From assembly GCA_020205615.1 (NCBI GenBank), contig CM035151.1:45375409-45439408 (forward strand): a DNA stretch of 64,000 nucleotides, in the 5' to 3' direction. The position numbers and the translations under genes were made by a program. Of this stretch, positions 21,388 through 34,485 are shown in pieces. The notes below the pieces were generated by a model, which searched no databases, was not told where the DNA came from, and saw only the letters and a program-made list of their open reading frames with translations. This DNA is from Panax quinquefolius. Its lineage: Eukaryota > Streptophyta > Magnoliopsida > Apiales > Araliaceae. The stretch's first letter is position 1, and each line of letters begins with the position of its first letter.

Positions 21388-23632
21388 GGTTCTACTTGGG
21401 TATTGGATACCGACTTTGGTTATCATAAATATAGATTTATGAAGGGACCAAACAGAAGTAGAAAGCTAAACAAATATAAGTAATACTATGTGCGAAAATG
21501 TTGCAAAGGTTGCCATATTAGCCATAGAAACTTATAGTTTAGCAATGCCTACGGGCAAATCTATTAAGTCAATAAGTTGTTATTGTATTCAGCCTCTTGT
21601 TAAAAATATTATTTCCATTTTATTGTTGGACAATGAAATCTTTGGTATTATAATTAAGAACAATTGTTGTTCTATTTATAATAATAATGTTTTGTATAGA
21701 ATCGAATATTACTTAATAAATTTTGTATACTTGACTTACATGAAAAATATATTTTGCAAATTGAACAAACTAGTATAAGAAAAGAGATGATCATTCAAAG
21801 AGTTGAATGTGTGTATTTGTTTGAAATACAAGTGTGAATTATTTGAAAGGTTCAAAGAATTCAAAAGTGAAACAAATTGGCAAAGTATTAAGATTCTTTG
21901 ATTAGATCAAGGAATAAATACTTGTGCAATAAGTTTCTAGATCATCTCAAATGGTTTTCTCATAATGGACACATCCTGATACGCAATAATTGATTGATGT
22001 ATCTGAATGAAAAATCGTACTTTGTTGGACATGGTGCGGTCCATAATGATTTTATCGACATTCCAGTATCCTTCTGGGATAATGTCCTAGAAATGGCTGC
22101 ATATCTACGAAAATGGTAAACTCAAAATTCGGCCCCAAGACTCCATAAAAGTTATGGATAGGGAGGATTCCTAATCTTAAGTATGTTAAGATAAGGGGTT
22201 GTCCAACTTATGTGAAAAAGGTTTCAAAGGATAAGCTTGGGACAAGATTTGACAAGTACAATTTGTGGGACATCCTAAAGTAAGTTTAGGGTATATGTTC
22301 TATAATCCTACTTAGCAAAAGGTGTTTGTTACGAAACACGTTGTCTTCTAAGATAAATGTGTTTATTATTGAAGGGGCTAGTGGGAGAATAATAGATCTT
22401 GAAGAGTTCAAGAACCACAAAACACTATAAGTCAAATAAGAGGAACCTATAGATAGACCTATTGTACCACAACCGAATCGTAAATTTGGAATAGTACCAA
22501 AGATACCTAGGAGGTATGGATTCATCATCGATGATGATGATGAGGTACACATCATAGAAGATGATGATCCAGTTACATATGATGAGGTAAGTGTTGTAGA
22601 CACTCAGAGAAATGGATTGAAGCAAGTTTCTCAAATATGGAACATTCGTTTTGATGAGGCAATCAAAAGAGTTTGATTTTATCAAAATAAGAATGAACCT
22701 AGTGTGTACAAAAGGGTCAGTGGGAGCATCGTGACATTCCTAGTAATATATGTTGATATACTACTTGATAAGGAATGACATACCAATGCTTCACAATCAA
22801 GAAAGATTAAGTTGTCTAAACATTCCTCCATGAATGATTTGGAAGAGTATCTTAATTGGGGATATAAATCTATATAGATAGATTTAAGAGGATGCTCGAC
22901 TTAACCCAAGGAACGTATATTCATTTGATGCTAAAGTCGCTTTTAGCATGGCAAACTCCAAGAGATGTCTCATGTCGATGAGCTATGGAGTGTATCTCTT
23001 TAATAGTCCCCACACAAACTATTAAAAGAAGAGAGATCGCATGAGTGACAATCATGTATGCAATGAAATATACGAGACCTGATGTTGATCAGTCATATTA
23101 TGGAGAAGTTCACTATGAGTTAATGAAAAACATCTTAAAGTGCTTAACCCAAGACTAAGGATATGATCATATTCATGGTGGGTCTAAATTAAAACTAGAG
23201 GGCTTAACAGACTCAAGTTTTTCGAATGGACCAAGATGACGTAAAAATCCACTTTAAGGTAAAGCGTTATCTTGAATAAAGTGGTGCAAATGAATTGAAA
23301 TGTTCCAAACAAAGAAAGAGTTCTTTGGTTTAGTGATAAAGACAAAGTATATAGCTATAAATGAAGTCGCAAGTTGATTATTTGGATTAAAAGTTCATTA
23401 CGTAACTAGGAATAGTTCCTAAGTCTCATCTTAGATCTAAACATGTGTTGTGGCACTTTCATTTGATTATTAGAATCATTGAAGATGGGAAATCACTATA
23501 GACATAGTGGACTCTCATGAACAACATTACATATCCATTAACTAAAGCTTATCCAACAAAGCAGGATAATCGCCACTTAGAGAAGAAGAGTATAAGATAC
23601 AATGGCGATTGGCTTTAGTGCAAGTGGGAGAT
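21388..23632 (+). pseudogene. pol: Copia pol, heavily decayed
   Basis: Protease is represented by STWVLDTDFGYH (Gly of DTG altered) at about 21390. Integrase is barely readable. An RT trace reads SWHS..., then IYVDILL near 22745, where family members have YVDDILL; one catalytic Asp codon is gone. RNase H remains as YIAINEVAS at about 23348. The region is full of stops. It is shorter than a normal copia pol (about 4 kb), so sizeable deletions have occurred. It ends with the PPT AGTGGGAGATT at 23622-23632. Confidence 0.7.
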
Positions 23633-25487
23633 TGAAAGTAATATGCACACAAGCCAATCATGTTTGATGATAAAGCATATACTTTGTAATAATCTTATTC
23701 ATTTATTAATAAAAAGTATTAATTTATTAAGGGCTTTTAATTATCTACATGATGCTGTTTTTATAATATGTGATAAACCCATAGTTTTAAGCAATGCTTT
23801 TAGAATAATGATGATGATCATTCTAATGAGATCTAAATTCTTAGAAAGCTTAAAACTAAAATAGTTCCCAATCATTGGATTACTAAATTGGGGATTAGTG
23901 AATCCGGATAGATTGGTACATCGTTGCTTACTCATTGGATGAGGATGATTGATCTCATGATCATTTGTGTGGAGACACTAAAGCAAGTATGTAGGTGCTT
24001 ATTAGAGAATAAGTTCACTGAACGTGGCTCGCTAAGGAATACCTAATGGAGTTTTACTTGCTTGTCAATAGGAATTCATGTAGTGATAGTAGTACAAGTG
24101 ATCCTTGGACTTGAGATCATCATAGTATCTTGTGTATGATGAGTTATACTTTGACTTATTCCTTAAGACCCTTAGGATATATCAAAGGGTATGCTTGGGT
24201 ATAATAAGTTGTACATGGAGATAATATATGATCAATAAAGAATCTACCACTTCTATTAAAAGAAGAGAAATGTCCTATGTGATTCGATAAATGACAACCC
24301 AAAGCCAGTCCTTGGTTAAGGCGTAATGAAATTAGAAAGGAGTTTCTAATTTGCATTATTTGGAGTTGTGCATTTAAGAGTCGAAATACATATAATTAAA
24401 TAAAATAAGACTTGTGAAAATTCCATGTCTTATATTTAATTGGAACATTGTATAGTGGAAGGATTGAATTATACGATAACTATTTACTCAAAGGTTCTTT
24501 TATGATTAATGTTGAAATCTATATTATCTCGGAAAGTCGCCGATCGCTAGGGAGGCTTATCCTATTGTAGAATAAATATTATTTATTTAAATAAATTAAT
24601 TGTTTAATTTATTTATTTAAATAAGATTAGAATTGTTCTAATTGATTTATTCACAACCTGGTTTAATATGGAGAACCTAAAGGGTCACACCATAAAAGGA
24701 AGAATAATTATTTAAGAAGTTAATGGCATAATCGTAATAATATGTTAAGTATATTTAATTTAATCTATGGTGATAGAATAAATTAAATAACTTAATATTT
24801 ATTATTTAATATTTTAGAAATATTAAATATAAATTAATAAGAGGAGTCTTATTAATATTATTACAATTATTATTATTTTAATTTCTAAAAGAGTTTAGGA
24901 ATTAATTTAATATAAGTACTCTCATTTATTCCTAATAGGATTAGGAGGGAAAATTAGTTAAAAGAGTTTAATTAATTATCCCTAATAAGATTAGGGAGCC
25001 CATTTAATTAAAAGAGTTTAATTAAATAATACCTTATTTTATTAAATAAGGTTACCTGATATCTTTATAAGATAAGTCTTATATCAGATATCTAGATATA
25101 TGCAATTCCAATATTTGGGAGAGTACGCCTTTTCTATAGAGATAGAAAAGTAGGGTTTAGCCATAACACCCATCTTCTTGAATTCTTCTTCTTCCTTGGT
25201 GGATCACCTCTAGAGGCCAAACACTTGGGTGGCTAACGTTGATCAAAGGAAGGAACCAAACCCGGTGAATTCAAGTTGAACGCGAAAGGATTTGGAGGTG
25301 AACTTGTACCTGAGGAAGCTCGATCTTCAAGGGTATGATTTTATTCTTTATCTTTTCGTTTAATTAATAATTGTGCATAAAGGGTGATCCGGTTATATGG
25401 TTTGTAAAAAATTTTAAACTCTGATTTTACACGTTTTCGCATTATTTTTGCAATTTAATTGCGTTCTTGAATATTACAAACCTAACA
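23633..25487 (+). mobile_element. Copia LTR, right copy
   Basis: It matches 16293-18141 from TGAAAGTAATATGC to CCTAACA. It is followed at once by the interrupted A2 LTR. Confidence 0.9.
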
Positions 25488-26855
25488 ATAACAACCCTTA
25501 CGAGTATTGAAAGAAAATAACTCTCTTCATGAATACGAAAGAAATAATACCCCTTACCTTAGAAGAAACTGGATACTGGAATAGTGAGGTAACAAACTTA
25601 TCTTCTTCTTTCTCTCTATAATTTCTCTCTATAATAATTTCTCTTTGTGAGACTTAGTGAATTGGTGAGAATGAAGGAAGAATGAACTTCTATTTATAGG
25701 AAAATATAGTTTCAATAATTGCACGTTTTGGGGCTCGAAATATTACTGTATAATACATTCCTCTTTTTCTTCATTTTTAATTTAGTCCTGCAAGTATTAT
25801 CAAACTTATACCACCTCCCCTAATAGTAAATAATGTGAATTAATATTTCATTCATTTGACTTAATAGTATAATCATGTGAAAAACTAATTACAATATAGT
25901 ACCTTCATCTATACCTCCATTTTTAATTTAGTCATGCAAGTATTATCAATCTTACACAACCTCCCCTAATAGTACATGAATGTGAATCAATAGTACACAC
26001 ACGTGAACAAATAGTTATAAGCATGTGAAATAATAAAAATTAATTGCTCATTTATCCGATTAATTACCCGATTGGTCAATATAACCTCCAGACATCAATT
26101 ATTATCGAAATAAATGTCGATTTCCACTAACACTAATAATCCCAACACAATGGAACTATCAATTTAATCAACACGAACTTATTCATCATTAATATTATAA
26201 CTCACAATATTTAACAACCAGATCATTCCCAGGAAAGAGGGGGCTTTCCAATAAGGATTTCTCCTTATTGGCTCATAATTAGGTGACCAAACCTCTCCTT
26301 GACAGAACTTCTAGACATTGTCAATATTGCAAATAATAATAAGAATAAATTTGTAGTCTCAATTATTGATTTAATAATAATAAATATTATGCAGATGATA
26401 CTGTGACAATAATTGAATCAATACTATGGGAGATATGATGCAACAATTACTATAGCAATAATTGAGTATAACTGAGTGACTTCTCACGTAAGTATCAATA
26501 ATTAATACCGTGTGCTACTATGCAACCACGCGTATTACTGTACTTTTACTACCGGGTAGTTCAACAGTTTAACGATAACACTTTCGCCATTATTTTTATA
26601 AAAATATAATTCTGTCGTTTTCTAACTACGACAATACTTCCGTTGTGGGGTCCACCAATGGTTATGCCATCGTACGGATATTCCCTATTAAAATGAATAT
26701 TCCCCGACCAATCGAATATTATATAACCACTTGCTTAATTTGCAAAATTTGTAAATATTACCCACAACTATAACATTATATCAAATTCACACCATAATAT
26801 TCAAAAATATATTTCGAGAAAATTATTCTTTATTCATAAAAGTTGGGGTCTTACA
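25488..26855 (-). mobile_element. A2 3' LTR, second piece (minus orientation)
   Basis: It is the reverse complement of about 10080-8715 of the A1 LTR. It ends GTTGGGGTCTTACA, whose reverse complement TGTAAGACCCC is the LTR start. Relative to A1, roughly the segment matching 10080-10930 is missing at the copia insertion, including the GTACTATTCAC array. It carries the TATA box at 25691-25700. Confidence 0.9.
25691..25700 (-). promoter_or_regulatory. TATA box in the A2 3' LTR
   Basis: CCTATAAATA on the minus strand. A donor-like AAGGTAAGG lies about 130 bp downstream. Confidence 0.65.
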
Positions 26856-26868
26856 ACCTCCCCTTCTT
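26856..26868 (-). other. Polypurine tract of A2
   Basis: AAGAAGGGGAGGT on the minus strand directly adjoins the LTR start. Confidence 0.85.
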
Positions 26869-26879
26869 ATGAAATTTCG

Positions 26880-28773
26880 TCCTCGAAATTAAGGTGTGTA
26901 CCTGGTATGTCGAAGAGATGAGGATACCTTGACTTCATTTCAGATTCTAACTCCTAGGTCATTTCCTTAACATCATGGTTTCTCTACAAAACTTTGACTT
27001 GAGGTGTAACCTTGGAGCGTAGAATATGATCCTTCTTATCCAAGATTTTAACAGGTAACTCTTCATATGTTAAATCTTCCTCTATCTTATCTGGTTCTAA
27101 TTCAATAATGTGGTTCGGGTCTTTCACATATTTACGTAACATAGATATGTGAAAAACGTTATGAACACGAGACAACTTGGCGGTAAGGCGAGTCTATAGG
27201 CCACAGTTTCTACTCGATCGAGGATTAAAAATGGGCAAATTAATCGAGGGTTAAGCTTTCCTCTCTTTCCAAATCTCGTAACTCCTTTCTATGGAGCAAC
27301 ACGTAACAACACATGATCTCCAATATCGAATTCCACGTCCTTTCGATGAAGATCGGCATAACTTTTTTCTCGATCTTGTGAGGTTTTTATACGTTGTCGG
27401 ATCGTTTGAATCTTTTCCATAGTCATACGTACCAACTCTGGTCCCAACAATGTTGCTTCACCCACCTCATCCCAGCATACTAGAGAATGACACTTTCTTC
27501 ATTACAACGCCTGAAATGGAGCCATGTCAATACTTGCTTGATAACTATTGTTGTAGGAAAACTCCACCGAAGGTAAGAACTTGTCCCAACTTTCCTTGAA
27601 GTCAAGGACAAATAGTCTTAATAGATCTTCAAGAGTTTGAATAGTCCTCTCCGATTGCCCGTCCGTCTGAGGATGATATGCCAATATAAATAGTAAATTC
27701 TTTCCCATAGCTTTTTGCAAACTAACCAAAAATCTTGAAGTGAATCTTGGGTCTCGATCAGAAACTATGGATACTGGCATACCATGCATTCTTACAATCT
27801 CGTTTATGTACATACGAGCAAGATGTTCAAGTGTATAAGTTTCCCGTATAAGTAGGAAATGAGCAGACTTGGTCAATCTATAACCAATGACCCAAATTGC
27901 ATCTATGCCTTGAGAAACCTTGGGAAGACCAGTAACGAAATCCATGGTAATGTGCTCCCACTTCTATTTTGGAATTTCAAGTGGTTGCAATGGACCTTTT
28001 GGTACTTGATGCTTCGCCTTGACTCATTGACAAGTTAAACACCTTGAGATAAACTCCACTATCTCTTTCTTCATATTGCTCCACCAAAATGTATGTCGAA
28101 GTTCACGATACATTTTGGTACTCCCAGGATGGATTGCAAATGGTGTGTTGTGCACCTATATCATGATTTTATACTTTAAATCAGGGTTGTTAGGAACAAA
28201 AAGTCTGGAGTTGACTCGAAGTATTCCTTCTTCATCGATTCTTGCTTCCGACATAACACCTTCTTTTACTTTCTTCCTCATACGTATCAGCTCCAGGTCT
28301 GTAGCTTGAGCAACTTTAACTTTATCGATTAAAGTCGGTTCTACTCGTATATTTGCCATCATCACATGGGTCCCTAGAGTCTTTAACTCTATCTTAATCC
28401 TTAGTAAGTCATATAAAATGGACCTTTGCGTTGACAATAATGCACTCATACCCGCATATGATCTTCTACTCAATGCATCAGCTACTACGTTCTCTTTTCC
28501 AGGATGGTATTGAATTGTATGATTGTAATCTTTCAATAACTCAAGCCATCGTCGTTGCCGCATGTTGAGTTCCTTTTGAGTGAAGAAATATTTGAGGCTT
28601 TTATGATCCATATAGATCTCCACCTTCTCTCCATATAGGTAATGCCTCCAAATCTTAAGCGCAAAAATGACAGCTGCCAACTCTATATCATGAGTACGAT
28701 AATTCCTCTCATATTCTTTGAGTTGTCGTGAGGCATAGGCTATGACTTTCCGTGCATGTTTCATGAGAACACA
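26880..28773 (-). pseudogene. pol: A2 pol 3' half: RNase H, integrase, chromodomain-like tail
   Basis: Reading right to left: RNase H C-terminal half (28764-28450; [41 protein letters not shown]). Next is a linker with the integrase zinc region (28450-27950, broken). Then comes the integrase core 27945-27502, with [17 protein letters not shown] and TDGQSER supplying the D, D and E positions. Last is the tail 27175-26890 (HNVFHISMLRKYV, ILDKKDHILRSKV, then a chromodomain-like VKVL-stop-RNHD). Two Trp codons in the tail are TAG. The gene is cut at 28773, where family C begins. The 5' half lies at 58811-60952. Confidence 0.85.
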
Positions 28774-29658
28774 TATAACGACCGAGAGATTTGGATCTTA
28801 TTGTAAAATAATTTTATTAAATTAAATAATAATAAAATTCTATTCTATATATTATCAAGATGGTTGTCATTGTATAACCTATTGATGTTAGAATGTCGTA
28901 GTATTTGAGCTACGTGAATGAATTAAAGTGTTTGAATTTCCAAGACGAAAATAAAAGTTTTCTGAGAAATTTTCTGAAAAACACTATTCATCGGTATTTG
29001 CTCGGGATCTATTTTTGAATTTCCGAAAATACGTAATGATAGAATGATAAGGAAAGATGGATTATGTTATAAAATCTAGTTATGGAAAATGTAATATTTA
29101 AACATGGACTTAATTTATAAACGTTAAGGAAAAGCGAAGTAGTAATGAATAAGTAATAATTGTATAATACTTAGGTATTATAAAAAGTAATGAAAAGCGA
29201 GTATAATCTGAAGTATTATATGAGTTTAGTATGAAGGATGAAATATAGTATATAAATTCTATATGAATTAGAATACGAAAATGATACATTAACTATATGT
29301 ATATATATATTAAGTAATGTTAAAGAACTTGGAAGATTGGTTAACAATTGGTACAAGTCCAAGTGAATAAAAGGTTAAGGCCCGATTATTGATTAATAAA
29401 TAAGTTAGTGTTTATTAATGCAAAGCCCAAAGGTTGATTTAATGTAAGCATAAGCTAGAGTCCATGAGTTATTTGACCCCTGGGGAAAACCATACTAATA
29501 TGGTTAAAATGTGGTAACCAAGTTAATGTAATGACCAAGTAATAGAAGTAATGGCCAAGCAAAGGATAAAAGTTGTGTTAATCAAGTAATGAATAGTAAG
29601 GAGGTGGCTTAAGGAGGTGGGTTGAATTAATGACTAAACTACCCTAACTTTGAAATTT

Positions 29659-29668
29659 CTATAAATAG
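29659..29668 (+). promoter_or_regulatory. TATA box of the C LTR
   Basis: CTATAAATAG. A start-like C/A-rich stretch and a donor-like AAAAGTAAGA (29807-29816) follow about 150 bp downstream. Confidence 0.65.
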
Positions 29669-30333
29669 AGAAGGCTTACAAGCCATTTGTTAGTTGCTCA
29701 AATAATCCAAACATTACAAAGTGCTTAATTGTTAGAGAGATTAAGTTACAAATAAGTTACTTCCATAAGTAAGAAGAAGAAGAAGAAGCTACTTACCAAG
29801 ACTTCAAAAGTAAGATCTCTTCTCCAATTATCTTCTATCTCTACCATGATAGTTTGATAAGAAAAGTTTAGATTAAGGAACATGAATGTTAAAAAGTAAG
29901 AAGAATGAGTAAGCAATGATCTTAAGCCACATAAGTTGGTTAAAAATTATTTTAAGCTAGCATAAGTTATAAACTTATGTGAAAATATTATGAACTTGTA
30001 ATGAGTTTATTAAGAAGTGATGTGGATGTAAAAGGACTTGTATGATCATATGTATCATGGATACCTAAGTCAAGTTATATGTTAAGAACATATAAAGTAT
30101 GATGATTAAGAAACTTTAATTGTCATAAGTCATGAACAATAAAATCTTAAGTAGTTTATAATTTGACAAGTTATAAGCTCATGAAGAATAAGTCTAAAAT
30201 CCAACAATGAATATAAGTTGTTGTAATAAGTAGGTTAAGATGTTCACATGATGAATGAAATTCATTTGTAATATTGAACAAATCATAAGAATGAAGATTT
30301 GCCGGAAATTGCACGATTAGACGATAATCGTTG

Positions 30334-30338
30334 AATTC
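30334..30338. repeat. Target-site duplication AATTC, left copy
   Basis: AATTC lies next to the first B LTR and is matched at 56303-56307 after the last B LTR, within the split C LTR. Confidence 0.6.
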
Positions 30339-31182
30339 GTAAAATATGACGAATGATAATTTTGTAATTTATTTTAATATTTATTGAATTAAATAAATAT
30401 TTTTTGATGAGTTAATTATTAGATTAAATAATTAATCGATGCATTATTAATAGTAGATTAATTTAATTATATGTGTTACATTTATTAAATTAATATAGAA
30501 TTTTATTATCAAAGTATTTGATTATGTGAGCTTATTGTATTAAAAAAATATTTAATAAGCATATTGGTATTTTAATTAATTGGTAATTTAATTAATTTAA
30601 TTATTAATTAGAGATTTAATAAGTTGACATTATCTATTAATGAGAAATTAATTATATGACCTTTGTGAATTTATGAGAAATTATTATATTTTATTTATAT
30701 TAAATTAAATAAATTAATTGAGTTATTTTATAAAGGGTGGGACATTATTTAAACTATATGATAAAAGAGTTTTTAAATTAATTGAGTTTAAGCCTTTAAG
30801 GCTAGCCAAACATGGCACTAATAGAGGTTGAGGGCAGTTAACCCATGATGGGTAACTGACCTCCACAATGCGTCAGTTTATTGATGTGACGTCTTCTTTA
30901 TTTCATTCTTCTTAAGTCTGATAAAAACTAGTTAGAGAGAATTAGAAAATTTTGAGAGAGAATTCAGAGGATTTGTGAGAATCTCAGTGTTGAAGAAGCT
31001 TTTGAAAAAGGGTTTTATCTTTTCTAAATCTATACTCTGGGTAATCTCTCCCTCCCAAATTCTATATTTCACGTATTCAAGTTTTGATTAAAAAAATGGC
31101 TTTCACAGTTTTCTGTAAAGCCTCTGTGATTGAGAAAGGAGTAATATTTATGAGTTATTTATGGGTTAAGATGTATCAAATC

Positions 31183-31250
<68 letters not shown>

Positions 31251-33192
31251 ATGATCCATATCATCGGTTTCATAATATTACATCGTATATGATTTCTACA
31301 AAATTACAGAGTATGGGTTTGGCCTTATGGCCTTATACGTGATATTTTATGTATTAATCGTATATTATCCCTAAATTTTACATTCGTCTGTTGTTATGCA
31401 TGTTGATATGAAGAGACCAAAGTTTAAATAAACAGATTTTGTGTTATAACGAATCCGTGGTGACAATTTTCATGTTTTATTTTCAAAACCTTCAAGAACA
31501 TCAAAGTCAGTGAAATTGCATGCTTAAACTCTGTGATTTTATGTTTTAATGGGTTAAAATCGGTCTTTAGATGTTGAGTAATGTTTGTATATGAATTATA
31601 TCATGTGGGTATGTCTAATTTCGAGTAGGAAATAAGAAATTGGAAGAAATTGGCATGTTCTGCGTTTTTTCATGACGCCATTTCTCTCTGTTCTACACAT
31701 GTGTAGAGTATTTCTGAGGAGCATAAGAGTCGCATACAAATAACAACCATACCAAGACGCCATTGACCAGAGCCATGAAGTAGTGGCGCAAACCACAACA
31801 TCGAGAATCGATCTGAAAGTGAAATACAAATACTCTCTCTAGAAAAGATCGAAAATGTAATTTTTAAAATGTTTAAGTCTAACAATGTGTTAGTAAATTA
31901 ATGTAATGAACATAAAAATATGTTATAAGTATAATGTGATGTTAAAATAGATGTTTAACATGTAAATAACATAATGGCATGTGGATTGAATTATTAATAC
32001 ATAATTAGCTTGATAATTAAATGAAGTACAAATTATGTGACAAAGTGGTAATTTTACTAAGTATAGTCAATAATCAAAGTAGACAAAGAGAATGAGTTTA
32101 TGATGATTAGTTAAGTTATAATTAACAGGTATTGTGAATGTGAATGGTATGTAGGATTAAATTCAAAGAACGTGCTTAGTTAAAATGTAATCTACGCACG
32201 AGGCAAGTTTCCTAACCCTACTTGTCATTATTGTTCAAGTTTATTATTTACCCCGAGTAAATTGTCATTACTATTATTCAAGTTCAAATGTTATATTAAA
32301 GATTTATTATCTTTTCAAAGCATGATTCAGTTATACAATAATTGTTCTATTGTATACTTCTTGAGATTATTATTCGAATTGAATATCATTATTGTTGAAC
32401 CTTATTAGACTAGTGAACTTTATTGATTCAACTAGTCCTTAGTTGATGACGTTCTAAATTTCAGAACCCTTATTGAATTATCCAAACCAAACTTCCTTTG
32501 GTGCAGACTCGAATGTCAAACTGAGATGAACAACCATGCAAAGGGATTTACTTATGCGTTAGCGTTAAGATATTGTGCACAGTATGGTACTAAGGGCTGA
32601 TCCCCCTAAGAACGAGTAGAAAGGTCCATAGTCTTATGACTGTTAAAGGTTTCAAGTATAACCCTTGATAACCTAGGACATAGTTCAAGGTCCTATGACC
32701 CTCAGAATTCTTTTGATTCTTGTTATTCATTCTTGATTCAAAAGTTGAGCTCTTATTCAGATGTCTTTGATTTATTCGCATGTTATTATACTGTTAATTT
32801 CATTATTATACTTATGGGAAATAGTGCTCACTCTTGCTTAATAATAACATTGCAGTTAAGAACGAAAGAACTGATGAACCTTCCACTAGTAAGGGCAAGG
32901 GCAAAGTTAGCAAGTGATGAAGACTTGTTGTTTATATGATGATGTATTTTGTTTAAGACATGAGTTAATGATGTTGTTTAAGACTTAATTGTTTATATTT
33001 CCACACAGATGTTTAAGGTTAGTTTAACTTGGGATTATGTTTATGATTCAGATGTTGTAACCCTATAAGGGGAAGATTTTATTTCTATCTATTACATGGT
33101 TTGCTTTTATTATTGGTAGATAGATAGATGATATTTGTACAGTGAACACCAAATCCCGTGGAATTGAAGTACCCGGATTTGGGGGTGTCATA
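30339..33192 (+). mobile_element. B array, first LTR (2.85 kb)
   Basis: Its end CCGGATTTGGGGGTGTCATA matches the end of the last LTR (GGGGGTGTCACA), with the final CA mutated to TA. The start is degenerate (GTAAAATATGACG against TGTAATGAACGAG). It holds a (TA)n expansion at 31183-31248 that is absent from the last LTR. The long antisense readings in it (31596-31885) are not supported. Confidence 0.85.
31183..31248. repeat. (TA)n microsatellite
   Basis: About 66 bp of pure TA. The matching point of the last B LTR (about 54155-54167) has only a few TA units. Confidence 0.95.
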
Positions 33193-33195
33193 AGT

Positions 33196-33208
33196 TGGTA
33201 TCAGAGCC
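33196..33208 (+). other. B internal region 1 primer binding site
   Basis: TGGTATCAGAGCC is a perfect match to the iMet-type PBS, a few bases after the LTR end. Confidence 0.95.
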
Positions 33209-33411
33209 GTAGGTTATGAACCTTAGGTGGGGGAACAACCTTAGGTAGTAGCCTTATAGAAAGAAGATAGTAATGGAAAACTCTTATCGAGTTCTAAGAT
33301 ATGAATTTTTGTAATTCATTGAAGATAATAAAAGACCTTATGTGTTTATGTTTTAAAGTATGCGTTAGATGATACGACTTAGTAACTAAAACTTAAAATT
33401 TTGTTGTCAGG

Positions 33412-34201
33412 ATGTCGATTGTTGGAGAAGCTTGTCAAGCTGGGGAGGAAGAACCCCGTGTACCTATAGTACCTACTGAGGAGGAACCCCGTGTACCTAT
33501 AAAGATCGACAGAGGAGGAGCCCCGAGACATTCATGTCGTTAGGGAAGCAACAGCAGTGCGAGAGGAATCATCTCCATTGATCACCGTTGTTGGTCAGGA
33601 GCATGAGTCCGTGACTGATCCTGAGGAGGATCATGAGGAGGAATTTGTTGAGGAAGAGGAAGAGGAAGAAGAGGAGTTACCACGGTACACCGTTGATGCT
33701 GAGATGTATGACACGTTATACGATCGTGTAACGTGGAATTACGAGATGAGTCTGCGAGATTTGACCGAAGCGAAGCGGTTATTGCATATTACTCTGGAGT
33801 AGAAGGAGATGGAGATTTGAATCTTCACTCGATCGGCAAAATGTAGAATGGGACTTGGTCCATCGGAAGGGTCAAACCAAGATAAGACCGAGGAGATAGA
33901 AAGCGAAGAAGGAACTGAAGGAAACCTCCGAAGGTTGAACATAGCAGAGAGGAAGGTTGGGTAAGAGAATCGCGTCGAAATTTGACGTCTGAGAGGATGA
34001 TAGTCGTGCAAAAAAGCGAAGATTGGGAAAACGTACTCTACACTTAACAAGGCAATGAATGAGACCCAAGATCGAGTTTTGAGGTACCTAATCCAGTTCG
34101 AGGGACTACCATTGTACATGATGGATCACAGGACGATGCATCGGATCTTAGAAGAGGAGCATAGTAAGGCTAATCAAGACCTTAATGAAGCGGTGATATG
34201 A
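33412..34201 (+). pseudogene. Extra ORF between PBS and gag, family B (ORF0)
   Basis: I do not recognise a named family. The ATG at 33412 directly follows TTTTGTTGTCAG|G, a 3' splice-site-like sequence. The reading starts MSIVGEACQAGEEE, shifts frame, then is open at 33557-33802. That part is very acidic (a run of nine Glu after FV) and leads into a predicted-helical stretch (YDRVTWNYEMSLRDLTEAKRL). A last frame ends MHRILEEEHSKANQDLNEAV and stops at 34199. It sits upstream of, and apart from, the gag ATG at 34486. Family C has a similarly placed ORF at 57300-57918. The frameshifts make this copy inactive. Confidence 0.55.
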
Positions 34202-34485
34202 TTTGTTTAGTTATGTGAAGAACTTAAATTAGTTTTAGATGTAAATTCTGACGTGTTTATGAACGAAGGAATATTTTAATGTTTTAAACCCTGTGGATTC
34301 TTTATTCCAGGATAGTTGATGTAAATAGTAGTGATGCTATAGTTTGATGTTAAAACTTTGATTCGAATGAATATATATCAAGTTGTTTGAGATAATGTGT
34401 TAATTGATATGTTAAATTGTTGAGTAATGCCTTAACTATTTAAAGAAATAAATAAAGTCCTAATAAGCGTTTATTTAACAGAAAA

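Larger units (their letters stand above)
15921..25487 (+). mobile_element. Ty1/copia composite: pol tail, LTR, internal region, LTR
   Basis: The two LTRs (16293-18141 and 23633-25487, about 1.85 kb, TGAAAG...CCTAACA) bracket a 5.5-kb internal region. Upstream of the left LTR lies a second copy of the last 370 bp of the internal region, including the PPT. The structure is therefore the remainder of a tandem LTR-int-LTR-int-LTR array. About 0.9 kb of the host A2 LTR is missing at the insertion, so no target duplication can be read. All coding regions are decayed. Confidence 0.85.
28774..30338 (+). mobile_element. Family C 5' LTR, first piece
   Basis: It begins TATAACGACCGAGAG (expected TGTAACGACC), right at the break in A2 pol. 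It contains a TATA box at 29659 and a donor-like GTAAGA at 29810. It ends at AATTC, one of the two target copies around the B array. The remainder is at 56303-57117, giving a joined LTR of about 2.4 kb. Confidence 0.7.

Noticed and set aside
22286..22685. Antisense readings rich in Ser and Met over copia pol
   Set aside because: Low-complexity translation opposite a GATGATGAT stretch of decayed pol; no domain seen.
31596..31885. Two antisense ORFs of 71-77 aa in the first B LTR
   Set aside because: They are not kept in the last B LTR, so there is no sign of selection.
33739..34119. 126-aa antisense reading in the B leader
   Set aside because: No motif, and it lies opposite the acidic ORF0, whose Glu-rich codons give Ser/Phe/Leu-rich antisense frames.
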